Source: Limnohabitans sp. 2KL-27
Lineage (GTDB): Bacteria > Pseudomonadota > Gammaproteobacteria > Burkholderiales > Burkholderiaceae_C
Direction: 5' to 3'
Assembly: GCF_001269345.1 (NCBI RefSeq)
Contig: NZ_CXOP01000002.1
Coordinates: 2,294,853 to 2,358,852 of the forward strand
Length of the DNA: 64,000 bases
Both the position numbers and the translations under genes were made by a program. The notes below the pieces were generated by a model. The model searched no databases and was not told the DNA's origin. It worked only from the letters and a program-made list of their open reading frames with translations. Below, piece after piece: positions 18,272 to 26,579 of the stretch (position 1 is its first letter; every line of letters starts with the position of its first letter).

Positions 18272-19019
18272 GACGTGGCTTTCCCAAATAAACCTCTTGC
18301 ACCTTTTCATCGACGCGAATCTCGTCAGGTGTTCCACCTGTGAGCACTTGGCCGAAATGCAGGCATGTGACGTAATCCACCAAACCCAAGGCCAGATCCA
18401 TGTCGTGCTCGATCAAGATGAGCGTGAGGTCTCTGGGCAGGGCATTGATGACATCGGCCATCTTGACCCGCTCTGCGGGTGACAAGCCTGCAGCGGGCTC
18501 GTCCAACAACAGCAACTTTGGTTTTTGCACCAAAGCCATGGCCATTTCCAATTGCCGCTGCTCACCATACGACATGGTTTTGACCTCGGTATTGCGCTGT
18601 CCTACCAACTGCGCGTTTTCAAGCGCCATCTCGATCGCTTCTTTTTCCGAGGGATTGGGCTGACCGCTGCCAAACAGCGCAAATTTTCGATTCGACAGGC
18701 CGCACACGGCAAGACGAATGTTCTCCTGCACCGACAACTGCGGAAACAAATTCGTGATCTGAAAAGTCCGCGAAATTCCCAGACTCGCCCGCCTGTTGGT
18801 CGTATAGCGGGTCATGTCAACCCCGTCAAAATGCACCGTTCCACTGGAAATCGGAACCACACCGGCAATTGCATTGAACAATGTGGTTTTACCAGCACCG
18901 TTGGGGCCAATGATGGCTCTCCTTTGGCCAGCAGGCACCGACAAGGTCACACCGTCTACAGCCCGCAAGGCACCGAAGGTGACACTCACGTTTTGAAGAG
19001 AAAGAATGGAATTCGTCAC
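18264..19019 (-). CDS. Branched-chain-type ABC transporter ATP-binding protein (LivG family)
   Basis: A 251-residue ATPase. I place the start at GTG 19019 (MTNSILSLQNVSVTFG) because AAGGGAT lies at the right distance before it; an ATG 48 bases upstream would add a tail unlike the family. Walker A is GPNGAGKTT, the signature is MSYGEQRQLEMA, and Walker B is LLLLDEPAAGLSP, all LivG-like. It is the second ATPase of the importer and overlaps livF by 8 bases. Confidence 0.92.
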   Translation of the reverse strand: MTNSILSLQNVSVTFGALRAVDGVTLSVPAGQRRAIIGPNGAGKTTLFNAIAGVVPISSGTVHFDGVDMTRYTTNRRASLGISRTFQITNLFPQLSVQENIRLAVCGLSNRKFALFGSGQPNPSEKEAIEMALENAQLVGQRNTEVKTMSYGEQRQLEMAMALVQKPKLLLLDEPAAGLSPAERVKMADVINALPRDLTLILIEHDMDLALGLVDYVTCLHFGQVLTGGTPDEIRVDEKVQEVYLGKPRHA

Positions 19020-19036
19020 AAAAATATCCCTTGATG

Positions 19037-19071
19037 GCCAGTGCGCCTGAGGGTGGCTCAGACACACTGGC
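19037..19071 (-). other. Hairpin between solute-receptor gene and ATPase genes
   Basis: A two-part stem: a 7-base outer stem (19037-19043 with 19065-19071), a 3x3 internal loop, and a 5-base inner stem (19047-19051 with 19057-19061). No U-tract follows, so it is not a simple terminator. Hairpins here in ABC operons often stabilise or favour the receptor mRNA over downstream ATPases; that role is inferred. Confidence 0.5.
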
Positions 19072-19102
19072 AGGCGTGCTTCAATGGTTGTAGATCAAAT
19101 GG

Positions 19103-20359
19103 TCAGGACTTTTTGATACCCTGGAACTCACGGCTGTATGAAGGCTGCTTCATGTAAACCTCAGGGTCGTATTTGCCGAACTGGGACACGCCTGGATAGA
19201 CCTCAATTGGCACGTTCCAAAACTTGCCATCAGGACGCGCACGGGTCTCACGGATGAAAACATCGTAGACCGGGTTGCCGTACTTATCGAGTTTGACGGG
19301 TCGACCCAGTGGAGAGTTGGTCAATTCGGTTGACTTGACCGCATTGAGGAAGGCCGTCTTGTCCTCGACACGGCCGTTGATTTTCTTGATCGCTTCGGCA
19401 ATCCACATGGCACCCGAGAAGTGTGAAAAGCCATAGATGGAAGGCAGCTTTCCAAAAGCCTCCGAGTATTCGGCGACGAATTTCTTGGTGGCCGCATTGT
19501 CTGAACCTTCGGCAAAGTGAGCAGATGAAATGATGCCGCCAGCCTCAGCACCGAGTGTGCGAATGACCGACTGGTCTGTCAGGTTCATGGCGCCATATAT
19601 GGGCAATTTGCCCTGAAGGCCAAAATTCTGGAACTGCTTGATGAAGCGGTTGGCATCCGCGCCGGTTTCCATCACAAAAACAGCATCTGCGCCCGCGTTT
19701 CTGATCTGCGCCAAATAGGGGCTGAAGTCAGCCGTGTTGATGGGATGCCAGAACTGCTGAATGACCTGACCGCCCAACTCGGTGAATGTTTGGCAAAAAC
19801 CACCGCACTGCTCATGGCCGAAGGTGTAGTCCTGGGAAATCGTCACGATCTTGCGGACTTTTTTCACGTTGTAGGCGTATTCAGCCAATGGCCGAGGCAT
19901 CTGGCTGGCGGAATAACCGGCCACACGGACGATGTTGGGCACCGCTTTACGCTGGGTCAAATCGTCTGCCGCCACAACTGGGATGAAGTACGGTGTTCCG
20001 CTTGAACGGGCATATTCCGAAATGGCCAAACCGGTGTTGGCCAGAACACTGCCCATCAGGAAGTGCACATTGCGCTGCTCCACCAAGCGACGCGATTTTT
20101 GCAAAGCCATGTCGGGGTTGGAGCCATCGTCCTCAATCACGATCTCAACCTGGCGGCCCGTCAAAGTCAATCCGTTTTGCTTCCAGTACAGCTCAAAGCC
20201 CTCCACCAGTTCTTTGCCGCCGGCAGCCAACACTCCGGTCAGCGGTGACAACAAACCAATGCGGATGGGCCCCGTTTGGGCTTGGGCGGTATTGAACCAA
20301 GGCGCTGCGCCAGCAGCCATTGTCAAACCGACAGATTGGATGAAATTTCTACGTTCCAT
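19103..20359 (-). CDS. Liv-type ABC transporter periplasmic substrate-binding protein
   Basis: A 418-residue receptor of the Leu/Ile/Val-binding type (periplasmic-binding fold I). The start is ATG 20359, directly behind an AGGAG ribosome site. The N-terminus MERRNFIQSVGLTMAAGAA has a twin-arginine-like RRNF followed by a hydrophobic stretch and an AQAQ cleavage region, so export by Tat or Sec is expected. The mature protein begins near GPIRIGLLSPLTGVLAAGG, a typical fold-I start. It captures the substrate for the importer encoded by the flanking permease and ATPase genes; the ligand is unknown. Confidence 0.92.
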   Translation of the reverse strand: MERRNFIQSVGLTMAAGAAPWFNTAQAQTGPIRIGLLSPLTGVLAAGGKELVEGFELYWKQNGLTLTGRQVEIVIEDDGSNPDMALQKSRRLVEQRNVHFLMGSVLANTGLAISEYARSSGTPYFIPVVAADDLTQRKAVPNIVRVAGYSASQMPRPLAEYAYNVKKVRKIVTISQDYTFGHEQCGGFCQTFTELGGQVIQQFWHPINTADFSPYLAQIRNAGADAVFVMETGADANRFIKQFQNFGLQGKLPIYGAMNLTDQSVIRTLGAEAGGIISSAHFAEGSDNAATKKFVAEYSEAFGKLPSIYGFSHFSGAMWIAEAIKKINGRVEDKTAFLNAVKSTELTNSPLGRPVKLDKYGNPVYDVFIRETRARPDGKFWNVPIEVYPGVSQFGKYDPEVYMKQPSYSREFQGIKKS

Positions 20360-20409
20360 GATGCACTCCTGATTAATGAAAAAACAAAGGAAAAACAACT
20401 ACGGCTCAC

Positions 20410-21342
20410 TCACTTCTTCTCACGCGACTTGATGAAATTACGGACAGCACCCAAGACGCCGGTTGGCGCAAAGATCATCGTGAAGATGAACATGAAGCCC
20501 AGCACCATCAACCAACGCTCGGTGTACAAACTGACAAAATTCTCAAGGGAAATGACCAAGATGGCTCCAATGATGGCGCCAAACAAAGTGCCCACACCGC
20601 CCACAATGGCCATCAACAAGCCCTCGACGGATTGCGCCAGCGCCACGGTGGAGGGGCTGACGAAGCTGTTGAAGAAGGCATACAAGGCGCCCGCAATGCC
20701 AGCAAAGAATCCGGACACCACAAAACCGATGAACAAGTGCAAAGGCACGTTGTATCCCAAGGTCCGCATGCGAGACTCGCTGTCACGAATCCCCTTCAAA
20801 GTCAGACCGAAGGGGGAATTGACAAACTTCCACATGCTGAAGGTCACCACCGCAAAGCAGGCGGCCACAAAGTAGTAAAGATTTTGTTTGTTGAGCAACC
20901 ACTCAGGTGCCACGCTGCCACGGATACCGTTTTCACCACCGGTGACAGATGTCCAACGCAGACAAACACCCCAGACGATCATGCCCAGCGCCAGCGTCAG
21001 CAAGATGAAATACACCCCGGAGGTTCTGATCGCCAACGCGGCAAAAATCATGGAAATGACCATGGCCGCCAAGATGCCGAACAAAGCACCCAACCAAACT
21101 GAACCCCCGATCACGGTGACGTAGTGGAGGACCACGTAGGTGGCCACGCCAAAGATGGCGCCATGACACAAGGAGGTTCTTCCCGTGAAACCCGCCATGA
21201 CGTCCACCGACATGGCCAACATGGCGAAAATCAGGATTTCAGTTGCAATGCTGGTTTTGTAACCTGGCAAAAGCGTGGGGATGAGTGACAGCACAATCAG
21301 ACCGAGTACGGCGTACAGCGCTTGTTTTTTATTGACCAACAT
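20410..21342 (-). CDS. Liv-type ABC transporter permease (LivM family)
   Basis: A 310-residue inner-membrane permease with eight to ten hydrophobic helices and the family segment MDVMAGFTGRTSLCHGAIFGVGAY-like near residues 45-70 (here ending FGVATYV). The C-terminal half includes GVGTLFGAIIGAIL. It directly abuts the LivH-type gene (no intergenic base) and would form the heterodimeric channel with it. Confidence 0.92.
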   Translation of the reverse strand: MLVNKKQALYAVLGLIVLSLIPTLLPGYKTSIATEILIFAMLAMSVDVMAGFTGRTSLCHGAIFGVATYVVLHYVTVIGGSVWLGALFGILAAMVISMIFAALAIRTSGVYFILLTLALGMIVWGVCLRWTSVTGGENGIRGSVAPEWLLNKQNLYYFVAACFAVVTFSMWKFVNSPFGLTLKGIRDSESRMRTLGYNVPLHLFIGFVVSGFFAGIAGALYAFFNSFVSPSTVALAQSVEGLLMAIVGGVGTLFGAIIGAILVISLENFVSLYTERWLMVLGFMFIFTMIFAPTGVLGAVRNFIKSREKK

Positions 21343-22194
21343 TTAAGCCACCTTTCCGAAGAGACCCAAAGGCCTGAATGCCAAGAGAATGGCCATGGGA
21401 CCAAAAATCACGAAATAAGCCAATTCAGGAAACCAGACTTGTCCAAAAGTGGACAGCATGCCCACCAGCAAACTGCCCACAGCCGCGCCGATCAAGCTGC
21501 CGCGTCCACCGATGATCACAACGGCCAGGCTGTAAACCAGAATTTCAGAGTCGGCGGTGGGGTACAGCGTCAAAAATGCCCCGCCCATCACACCGCCCAG
21601 GCCAGCGAGTGCGGCGCCGAGCATGAAGGTGTAAATGAACACCCGGCGAATGTCCACACCCATGGCAGAGACTGTTTCAGCATCGTCCACGCCTGCGCGG
21701 ATCAAAGCACCGAGCCGGGTTTTCGTGATCAACAGGCTCAAACAAATGAAAATCACGATCCCAACCAAGAGGACAAACAATCGGTATATGGGGTAGACGA
21801 CGTTGCCAAATTCTGCCGGGCCATCGAGGAATGCAGGCACCTGAATGCTGAAGGTATCGCCGCCCCACAAGACCAAGGCCAGGTCGTTGAGGACAAAGGC
21901 CACGCCCAGTGTCAGCAGCACCTGTCTGAGTTCGACACCGCGCACAAACCTCAGAAGACCAAAGTCAATGATGAGACCGATCAGCGCAATGCCCACAGCC
22001 GCGCCAATGGCGCCCAAGAAAAAATTCCCAGTGAGATTGGCCACCGTCAACCCCAAGTACCCGCCAAACAGGTAAAGGGCTCCGTGGGCCAGATTCACAA
22101 TCCGCATGAGGCCAAAGATCAGGGTAAAGCCGCTGGCCACGACGAACAGCAAAGCCGCGAATGTTGCTCCATTGAGGAGCTGAAATATCGTCAT
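21343..22194 (-). CDS. Liv-type ABC transporter permease (LivH family)
   Basis: A 283-residue permease beginning MTIFQLLNGATFAALLF at ATG 22194; a longer frame to 22284 adds a non-membrane tail and is rejected. Diagnostic LivH features are GLMRIVNLAHGALYLFGGY near residues 35-53 and the C-terminal GGRGSLIGAAVGSLLVG. It pairs with the LivM-type subunit encoded next. A 102-base gap before it holds a half-copy of the island palindrome, so a second promoter may drive the transporter section. Confidence 0.92.
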   Translation of the reverse strand: MTIFQLLNGATFAALLFVVASGFTLIFGLMRIVNLAHGALYLFGGYLGLTVANLTGNFFLGAIGAAVGIALIGLIIDFGLLRFVRGVELRQVLLTLGVAFVLNDLALVLWGGDTFSIQVPAFLDGPAEFGNVVYPIYRLFVLLVGIVIFICLSLLITKTRLGALIRAGVDDAETVSAMGVDIRRVFIYTFMLGAALAGLGGVMGGAFLTLYPTADSEILVYSLAVVIIGGRGSLIGAAVGSLLVGMLSTFGQVWFPELAYFVIFGPMAILLAFRPLGLFGKVA

Positions 22195-22296
22195 TGACAC
22201 GGTAAATTCATCCTTTAAATTCGGACTTTCGTCACTTGAAATACACCACTGAACATCATCCATTCGATCGGAAGCAGAGGCCAAATTCTCATCGCT
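22195..22296. promoter_or_regulatory. Gap before livH-like gene with a repeat of the island operator half-site
   Basis: GTCACTTGAA at 22231-22240 is the reverse complement of the first ten bases of the 15-base palindrome at 27849-27863. The right arm is intact and the left arm is degenerate. With 102 bases lacking a gene, this is a credible internal promoter/operator for the transport genes. Confidence 0.4.
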
Positions 22297-23181
22297 TCAG
22301 TCCTGGGCAAACTGCGATGGCTGTGACCCATACCAGTCCAGGATCTGCTCGCCTGTCCAGAACAAGACATCCTTGCGCGCACGGATTTCAGTCAACAATT
22401 GTTTGTAGTATTTGAGTCGATGGGGCGCTCCCATGATGTAGGGATGAACCACCAAGGCCATCACGCGAGCGGAGTCGGCGGAGTCTTCGTAAATTTGCTC
22501 GAATTGATCGATGCCCCGTCGGTAGTATTCCGATGCGGTGTGGTGTTGGATCAGCATCATCGCCACATCGTTGCACTCTTGCGTGTAGGGGACATTGACG
22601 ATGGGCTGATGGCGTGTCTTCAAAGACACGGGTTGATCATCCAAAACCCAATCACAAACGTACTCATAACCGTTCTCAGACAACAGGTCCGGGGTATGCC
22701 AGGTTTCTGTCAAGCCAGGCCCCAGCCAGCCGCGTGGCCGTTTGTTTGTGAACGCCCTGATCGCCTCCGTGGTTTTGGCAATGTCTTCCTGCTCGTTCTC
22801 GACCTTCTGCATGTTTCTTTGGGTGTAGCCATGCCCCATGAACTCCCACCCCCTGTCCAGCGCGGCCTGAGAGATAGGTTCATAGGTTTTGATGGCTGAG
22901 CCGTTGATGGCCAGCACCGCCTTGATGTCGAGCTCATCGAGCACCTTCAACATCCGCCAGAAACCCACCCGATTGCCATACTCATGCCACGCCCAGTTGG
23001 GAATGTCAGGCATGGGTGACCCCCCTGCAGGCGGTGTCAGGACGGTGCGGGGCATCGTTTGATCGATGTCCCACTCTTCAATGTTCACGATGGTCCAGAC
23101 CACCATGCGTGCGCCACCGGGCAGCTTCAAAGGCTTGCGCGCATTGATGGGGGAATATTGGATTCTTTCCAAAGGCTTCAT
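22297..23181 (-). CDS. Polysaccharide-deacetylase-fold hydrolase, PuuE allantoinase/imidase-like (copy 1)
   Basis: A 294-residue NodB-homology protein. The start is ATG 23181, 1 base after the FAH-family gene. Features are TIVNIEEWD near residue 30 (metal/base Asp or Glu region), WEFMGHGYTQRN near 115 (metal His), WLGPGLTET, and a C-terminal VVHPYIMGAPHR. It has no signal peptide and sits among amidases, so peptidoglycan or chitin deacetylation is unlikely. The PuuE branch, which opens cyclic ureides and imides, is the best parallel. It is a paralogue of the gene at 23881-24765 with roughly 40-50% identity by eye. Confidence 0.8.
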   Translation of the reverse strand: MKPLERIQYSPINARKPLKLPGGARMVVWTIVNIEEWDIDQTMPRTVLTPPAGGSPMPDIPNWAWHEYGNRVGFWRMLKVLDELDIKAVLAINGSAIKTYEPISQAALDRGWEFMGHGYTQRNMQKVENEQEDIAKTTEAIRAFTNKRPRGWLGPGLTETWHTPDLLSENGYEYVCDWVLDDQPVSLKTRHQPIVNVPYTQECNDVAMMLIQHHTASEYYRRGIDQFEQIYEDSADSARVMALVVHPYIMGAPHRLKYYKQLLTEIRARKDVLFWTGEQILDWYGSQPSQFAQD

Positions 23182-23182
23182 G

Positions 23183-23881
23183 TCACGCGCTCCTGGCACC
23201 AATGGTGATTTCCAGATCACTCAGCCCCTGGACCGTTCCGCAAAGGACGTCGCCTGTCAGAACTGGCGCCACCCCAGCGGGGGTTCCGGTGTAGATCAAA
23301 TCGCCTGGCGCCAAGTCATACAAATGAGAAAGGTTGCTGACAATTTCAGGCACATTCCAGATCATTTTTTCAATCAAGGAGTCCTGTTTGCCTTGTCCAT
23401 TCACCGACACCGCAATGCGTCCACTCTGGATGTGACCGACCTCGGCGACAGTTCGCAAGTTGCCACAAGGCGCAGAGGCATCGAAACTTTTACCAATTTC
23501 CCATGGCAAGCCATTTTTCCCAGATTCACGTTGGCGATCGCGCCGGGTCATGTCAAAGCCGACTGCATAGCCAAAAATATGGTCCAGTGCCTTCTCTTTG
23601 CTGACTGCACGTCCAGCCTTGCCAATGGCCACCACCAGCTCCACTTCAAACTGGAAGTCATCGGTTTGAGGAGGGTACGGCACCCGCTGTCCGCTCAGCA
23701 CGATGGCATCGCGAGGCTTTTGAAAAAAGAAGGGCGGATCACGTTCATCCGACTCTTTCATTTCACGAATGTGCTCCAGGTAATTGCGACCCACGCAATA
23801 AATCCTCCTCACCGGAAAAGCAGTGGCTGACCCGTCAACCGGGACCGCCACGACCTCGGGCACTTGAACAGCGTAATGCAT
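23183..23881 (-). CDS. Fumarylacetoacetate hydrolase-family protein
   Basis: A 232-residue FAH-fold enzyme starting at ATG 23881 (MHYAVQVPEV), where start and upstream stop share a base (TGATG). Metal-binding residues are visible in FQFEVELVVAIGK (Glu-x-Glu) and VGFDMTRRDRQ (Asp), and the C-terminal TGTPAGVAPV is a family hallmark. Members hydrolyse C-C bonds of acylpyruvates, decarboxylate oxaloacetate-like acids or isomerise dienoates. It lies between the two PuuE-like genes, so it probably acts on a ring-opened keto acid of the same pathway. Confidence 0.87.
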   Translation of the reverse strand: MHYAVQVPEVVAVPVDGSATAFPVRRIYCVGRNYLEHIREMKESDERDPPFFFQKPRDAIVLSGQRVPYPPQTDDFQFEVELVVAIGKAGRAVSKEKALDHIFGYAVGFDMTRRDRQRESGKNGLPWEIGKSFDASAPCGNLRTVAEVGHIQSGRIAVSVNGQGKQDSLIEKMIWNVPEIVSNLSHLYDLAPGDLIYTGTPAGVAPVLTGDVLCGTVQGLSDLEITIGARSA

Positions 23882-24765
23882 CACTTGGCTGTCTTTCTGG
23901 CGGTTTGGTACCAATCCAGAATCTGCTCACCGTTCCAATGCATGACGCCCGTGTGCTTGGCCATGTGCTTGTAAACCTCTTCAAGGTACTTGATGCGGAA
24001 AGGCTGACCCGAAATGTAGGGGTGAATGGCGATGGCCATCACACGTGGGCGGTCCGAGCCCTCTTGGTACAAGCGGTCAAAGGTATCGATGCACTTTTGC
24101 GTCCAGTAGGAGGCTTCGTGGTGCTGGACAGCCATCATGGGGATATCGTTGTTTTCAACGGTATACGGGATGGTGATGAGCGGGCCGTGTTCGGTTTGGA
24201 TTTCGGTGGGCTCCTCGTCATAGACCCAGTCACCTATGTATTTGACGCCTGCCGCAGCCAGATGGTCTGGCGTTTCATTGGTTTGCGTCAGGCCTGGGCC
24301 AAGCCAGCCGACAGGACGCTTGCCTGTGAATTTTTCAATCACATCGAGTGAGCGCTTGATCATGGCGGGCTGGTCAGGCTCAAGGTGAATCGGGCCTTGC
24401 TGGTAGCTGTGGCCCATGAACTCCCAGCCAGCATCCAGACAAGCTTGTGCAACGCGGGGGTAGTCCTCACACACACGGGCGTTGATGGACAGTGTGGGTT
24501 TGATCCCCAGCTTTTGGTAGAGCTCGTGGAACCGCCAGAATCCAACCCGCATGCCGTATTCGTGCCAACTCCAATTGGCCACATCCGGCAAAAGAACCGC
24601 GCCCGTCGGGGCGGGAATGACCTGGCGCGCCATCGGTTTGCTGATGTCCCAAACCTCCAAGTTGACAATGGTCCAAACAATGATCTTGCCGTCATCGGGC
24701 AATTTCATTTTGGGGCGATCAACGATGGCGCTGTAGGGAACTCGTTCGCGTGGAATCATGGTCAT
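23881..24765 (-). CDS. Polysaccharide-deacetylase-fold hydrolase, PuuE allantoinase/imidase-like (copy 2)
   Basis: A 294-residue paralogue of the gene at 22297-23181, the same length and collinear: TIVNLEVWD near residue 33, NWSWHEYGMRVGFWRF, WEFMGHSYQQGP, KRPVGWLGPGLTQT and IAIHPYISGQPFR. AAAGGAG precedes the ATG at 24765 at good spacing. It has no export signal. The two copies differ at the His-containing loop (GHGYTQ versus GHSYQQ), suggesting divergence of substrate or subunit roles. Cyclic imide, ureide or lactam hydrolysis is inferred from the PuuE-type resemblance and neighbours. Confidence 0.8.
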   Translation of the reverse strand: MTMIPRERVPYSAIVDRPKMKLPDDGKIIVWTIVNLEVWDISKPMARQVIPAPTGAVLLPDVANWSWHEYGMRVGFWRFHELYQKLGIKPTLSINARVCEDYPRVAQACLDAGWEFMGHSYQQGPIHLEPDQPAMIKRSLDVIEKFTGKRPVGWLGPGLTQTNETPDHLAAAGVKYIGDWVYDEEPTEIQTEHGPLITIPYTVENNDIPMMAVQHHEASYWTQKCIDTFDRLYQEGSDRPRVMAIAIHPYISGQPFRIKYLEEVYKHMAKHTGVMHWNGEQILDWYQTARKTAK

Positions 24766-24777
24766 GTGCTCACTCCT

Positions 24778-25248
24778 TTATTTCGGGACGTAGTTAATGT
24801 CCCAACTCTCAACAATCTCACTGCCCGCTTGCTTCAGGATCACGGACATGGGGCATCGGGCATTCATGTCTTCACGCAAACGCAACATGTCTTCTTCGGT
24901 GCCTGAGGTGGTGGCTTTCACTTTCAATTCGATCGTGGGAAAAGGAACTGGGACATCGGCCACCCGGTCAATGCCCCGGTGATCCAAATGGCCCAGCACA
25001 TCGATCTTGTCGATCTTCAAATCGATCTTCATCTCCATGGCAATGCGGCGCGCAATCACATTGGTGCACCCGATCAGGGCGCCCAACAAAGTTTCCAATG
25101 GCGTTGGGCCGACATCGGTGCCATGCCGGTAAGGCGGCTCATCGATCACAAAAGAATGCCCACGCACACGCACCTCTGTGAGGCTGGCCGTCGGTGCATA
25201 ACCCTCGAGCGCGACTTTGATCAACTTGTGTTCTTTGACATTCAGCAC
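24778..25248 (-). CDS. OsmC-family protein
   Basis: A 156-residue OsmC/Ohr-fold protein. It starts at GTG 25248 behind AAGGAAAT and overlaps the aldolase gene by 7 bases. The family cysteines are present: GALIGCTNVIARRIA (Cys about 61) and MNARCPMSVIL (Cys about 131). Classical OsmC/Ohr are thiol peroxidases acting on organic hydroperoxides. Its embedding by overlap within a catabolic operon suggests it either protects against a reactive intermediate or has been recruited as a hydrolase. Confidence 0.87.
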   Translation of the reverse strand: MLNVKEHKLIKVALEGYAPTASLTEVRVRGHSFVIDEPPYRHGTDVGPTPLETLLGALIGCTNVIARRIAMEMKIDLKIDKIDVLGHLDHRGIDRVADVPVPFPTIELKVKATTSGTEEDMLRLREDMNARCPMSVILKQAGSEIVESWDINYVPK

Positions 25249-25934
25249 GTTATTTCCTTTTTGAGCGCTTCAAGACCCGGCTTGATCAGTGCTTCCAAGC
25301 TGTGAAAGTTGAACACAGCACCTTTTTTTTGCCAAGCCTTGGCATTAGCCAACGTGACAGGCAAACCAAAGCGCTCACCTTGCGCCTTGATTTTTTCGGC
25401 GATGTGATCCAAAGCCTGCTGAACTTGAGGGACCGTGATATCGCCACCAAAACCCATGCTGTGTGACAAGTCATAAGGCCCGATCAAAAACAAATCAAAC
25501 CCTTTGACAGCCAGAATTTCATCGAGATTTTCAAGCCCAGCCTTCGACTCAATTTGGGCAATGATGATCATGTCGCCCGCCCTGCTGCCACAGGCATAGC
25601 TGACGGTTTCCAGAATCAACTTCGCCTCTTGTGCCGTTTCAACCCTGGGAACGATCAAGCCATCAATGCCCCGATCCAGATAGCTCACCCAGTCTTCAAC
25701 CTGGCGGGTTTTGCTGCGGACCACCGCTGCTGCGCCATGCCGCTGGGCGGCGCGAGCCATGGGCCCCACCATGTCGATGCCAATGCCAGCACGTTCGCAA
25801 TCGATGAACAAAATATCGATGCCCAATCTGGACACCAAATCGGCCACATCAAAGCCTCCCGCGAAGGTGTTGATAGCCAGCACAGGCTCATCGACCTGTA
25901 TTTTGTTTTTGGCGTTGGATCGAAAATTCATCAT
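25242..25934 (-). CDS. HpcH/HpaI-family aldolase
   Basis: A 230-residue TIM-barrel aldolase/citrate-lyase-type enzyme. Active-site features are LFIDCERAGIG (near residues 43-53), IIAQIESKAGLENLDEI (metal-binding Glu) and LIGPYDLSHSMG (metal-binding Asp). It performs class II retro-aldol cleavage of 4-hydroxy-2-keto acids to pyruvate or a related keto acid plus an aldehyde. It overlaps the isochorismatase-fold gene by 4 bases and the OsmC gene by 7. It is a good candidate for the final C-C cleavage of the pathway. Confidence 0.87.
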   Translation of the reverse strand: MMNFRSNAKNKIQVDEPVLAINTFAGGFDVADLVSRLGIDILFIDCERAGIGIDMVGPMARAAQRHGAAAVVRSKTRQVEDWVSYLDRGIDGLIVPRVETAQEAKLILETVSYACGSRAGDMIIIAQIESKAGLENLDEILAVKGFDLFLIGPYDLSHSMGFGGDITVPQVQQALDHIAEKIKAQGERFGLPVTLANAKAWQKKGAVFNFHSLEALIKPGLEALKKEITC

Positions 25935-26572
25935 GCTTTTTTCAGTTCATTCAAAGACATGATTTCAGCGCTGCTCATCACAAATCCAAGTGCTGTTCGG
26001 ATGCAGAGCAAGGCCGCATCGTGCAAACCAGGGTCATCCATGGTGTCCACACAGTCGCTGGGAACGATGACCGCGTAATCCTTGGAACAAGCGGCCGCCA
26101 CCGTAGACAGTACACAGCTGTTGGTGTTGACGCCCGTGATGATGAGGGTGTTGATCCCGTGGGCTCTCAATGTGAAATCCAGATCGGTACCGACAAAACA
26201 GTCGTAGCGCTTTTTGGTGTTCACGACCCAGTCTTTTTTCGCATCCATCACTTGGGGCATCACCGTGCACCCTGGTGATCCCTGCAAATTGTGGCGCTCC
26301 ACATTCTTTCGAGTGGCATGGGGATCATCGGCCCGGGTTCTCCAAAAAGGGTTGGACCGAATTTCAGGGACATCGCGGTAAGTGGTCACCAAGTGGATGA
26401 CTGGCCAATCCTGCTCACGGCACCAGGCAAACAATTTGGCGGCATTGCCCAGCACGCGATCGGCTTGCGCCTGGGTCTTGACAGGCATCGTGGCCACAGA
26501 AAGATCCATGTGGCCACGATGCAAATCGATCGCGATGACCGCTGCTTTGACTTTGTCGACACCGAAATTCAT
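25931..26572 (-). CDS. Isochorismatase-fold cysteine hydrolase (amidohydrolase)
   Basis: A 213-residue enzyme with the Asp-Lys-Cys triad: Asp16 in VIAIDLHRGHMD, Lys in VNTKKRYDCF, and Cys in GVNTNSCVLSTV with the preceding cis-peptide loop. These enzymes hydrolyse amides such as maleamate, N-carbamoyl amines, ureidoacrylate or biuret, releasing ammonia or carbamate. A maleamate- or ureido-type step fits a pathway that opens an N-containing ring. The gene lies 7 bases from the upstream hydrolase gene and is ATGA-coupled to the aldolase. Confidence 0.88.
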   Translation of the reverse strand: MNFGVDKVKAAVIAIDLHRGHMDLSVATMPVKTQAQADRVLGNAAKLFAWCREQDWPVIHLVTTYRDVPEIRSNPFWRTRADDPHATRKNVERHNLQGSPGCTVMPQVMDAKKDWVVNTKKRYDCFVGTDLDFTLRAHGINTLIITGVNTNSCVLSTVAAACSKDYAVIVPSDCVDTMDDPGLHDAALLCIRTALGFVMSSAEIMSLNELKKA

Positions 26573-26579
26573 GACAGCC

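Noticed and set aside
17567..22194. Leucine/isoleucine/valine importer
   Set aside because: The family is right but the genes are locked inside a catabolic island; family name does not fix the ligand.
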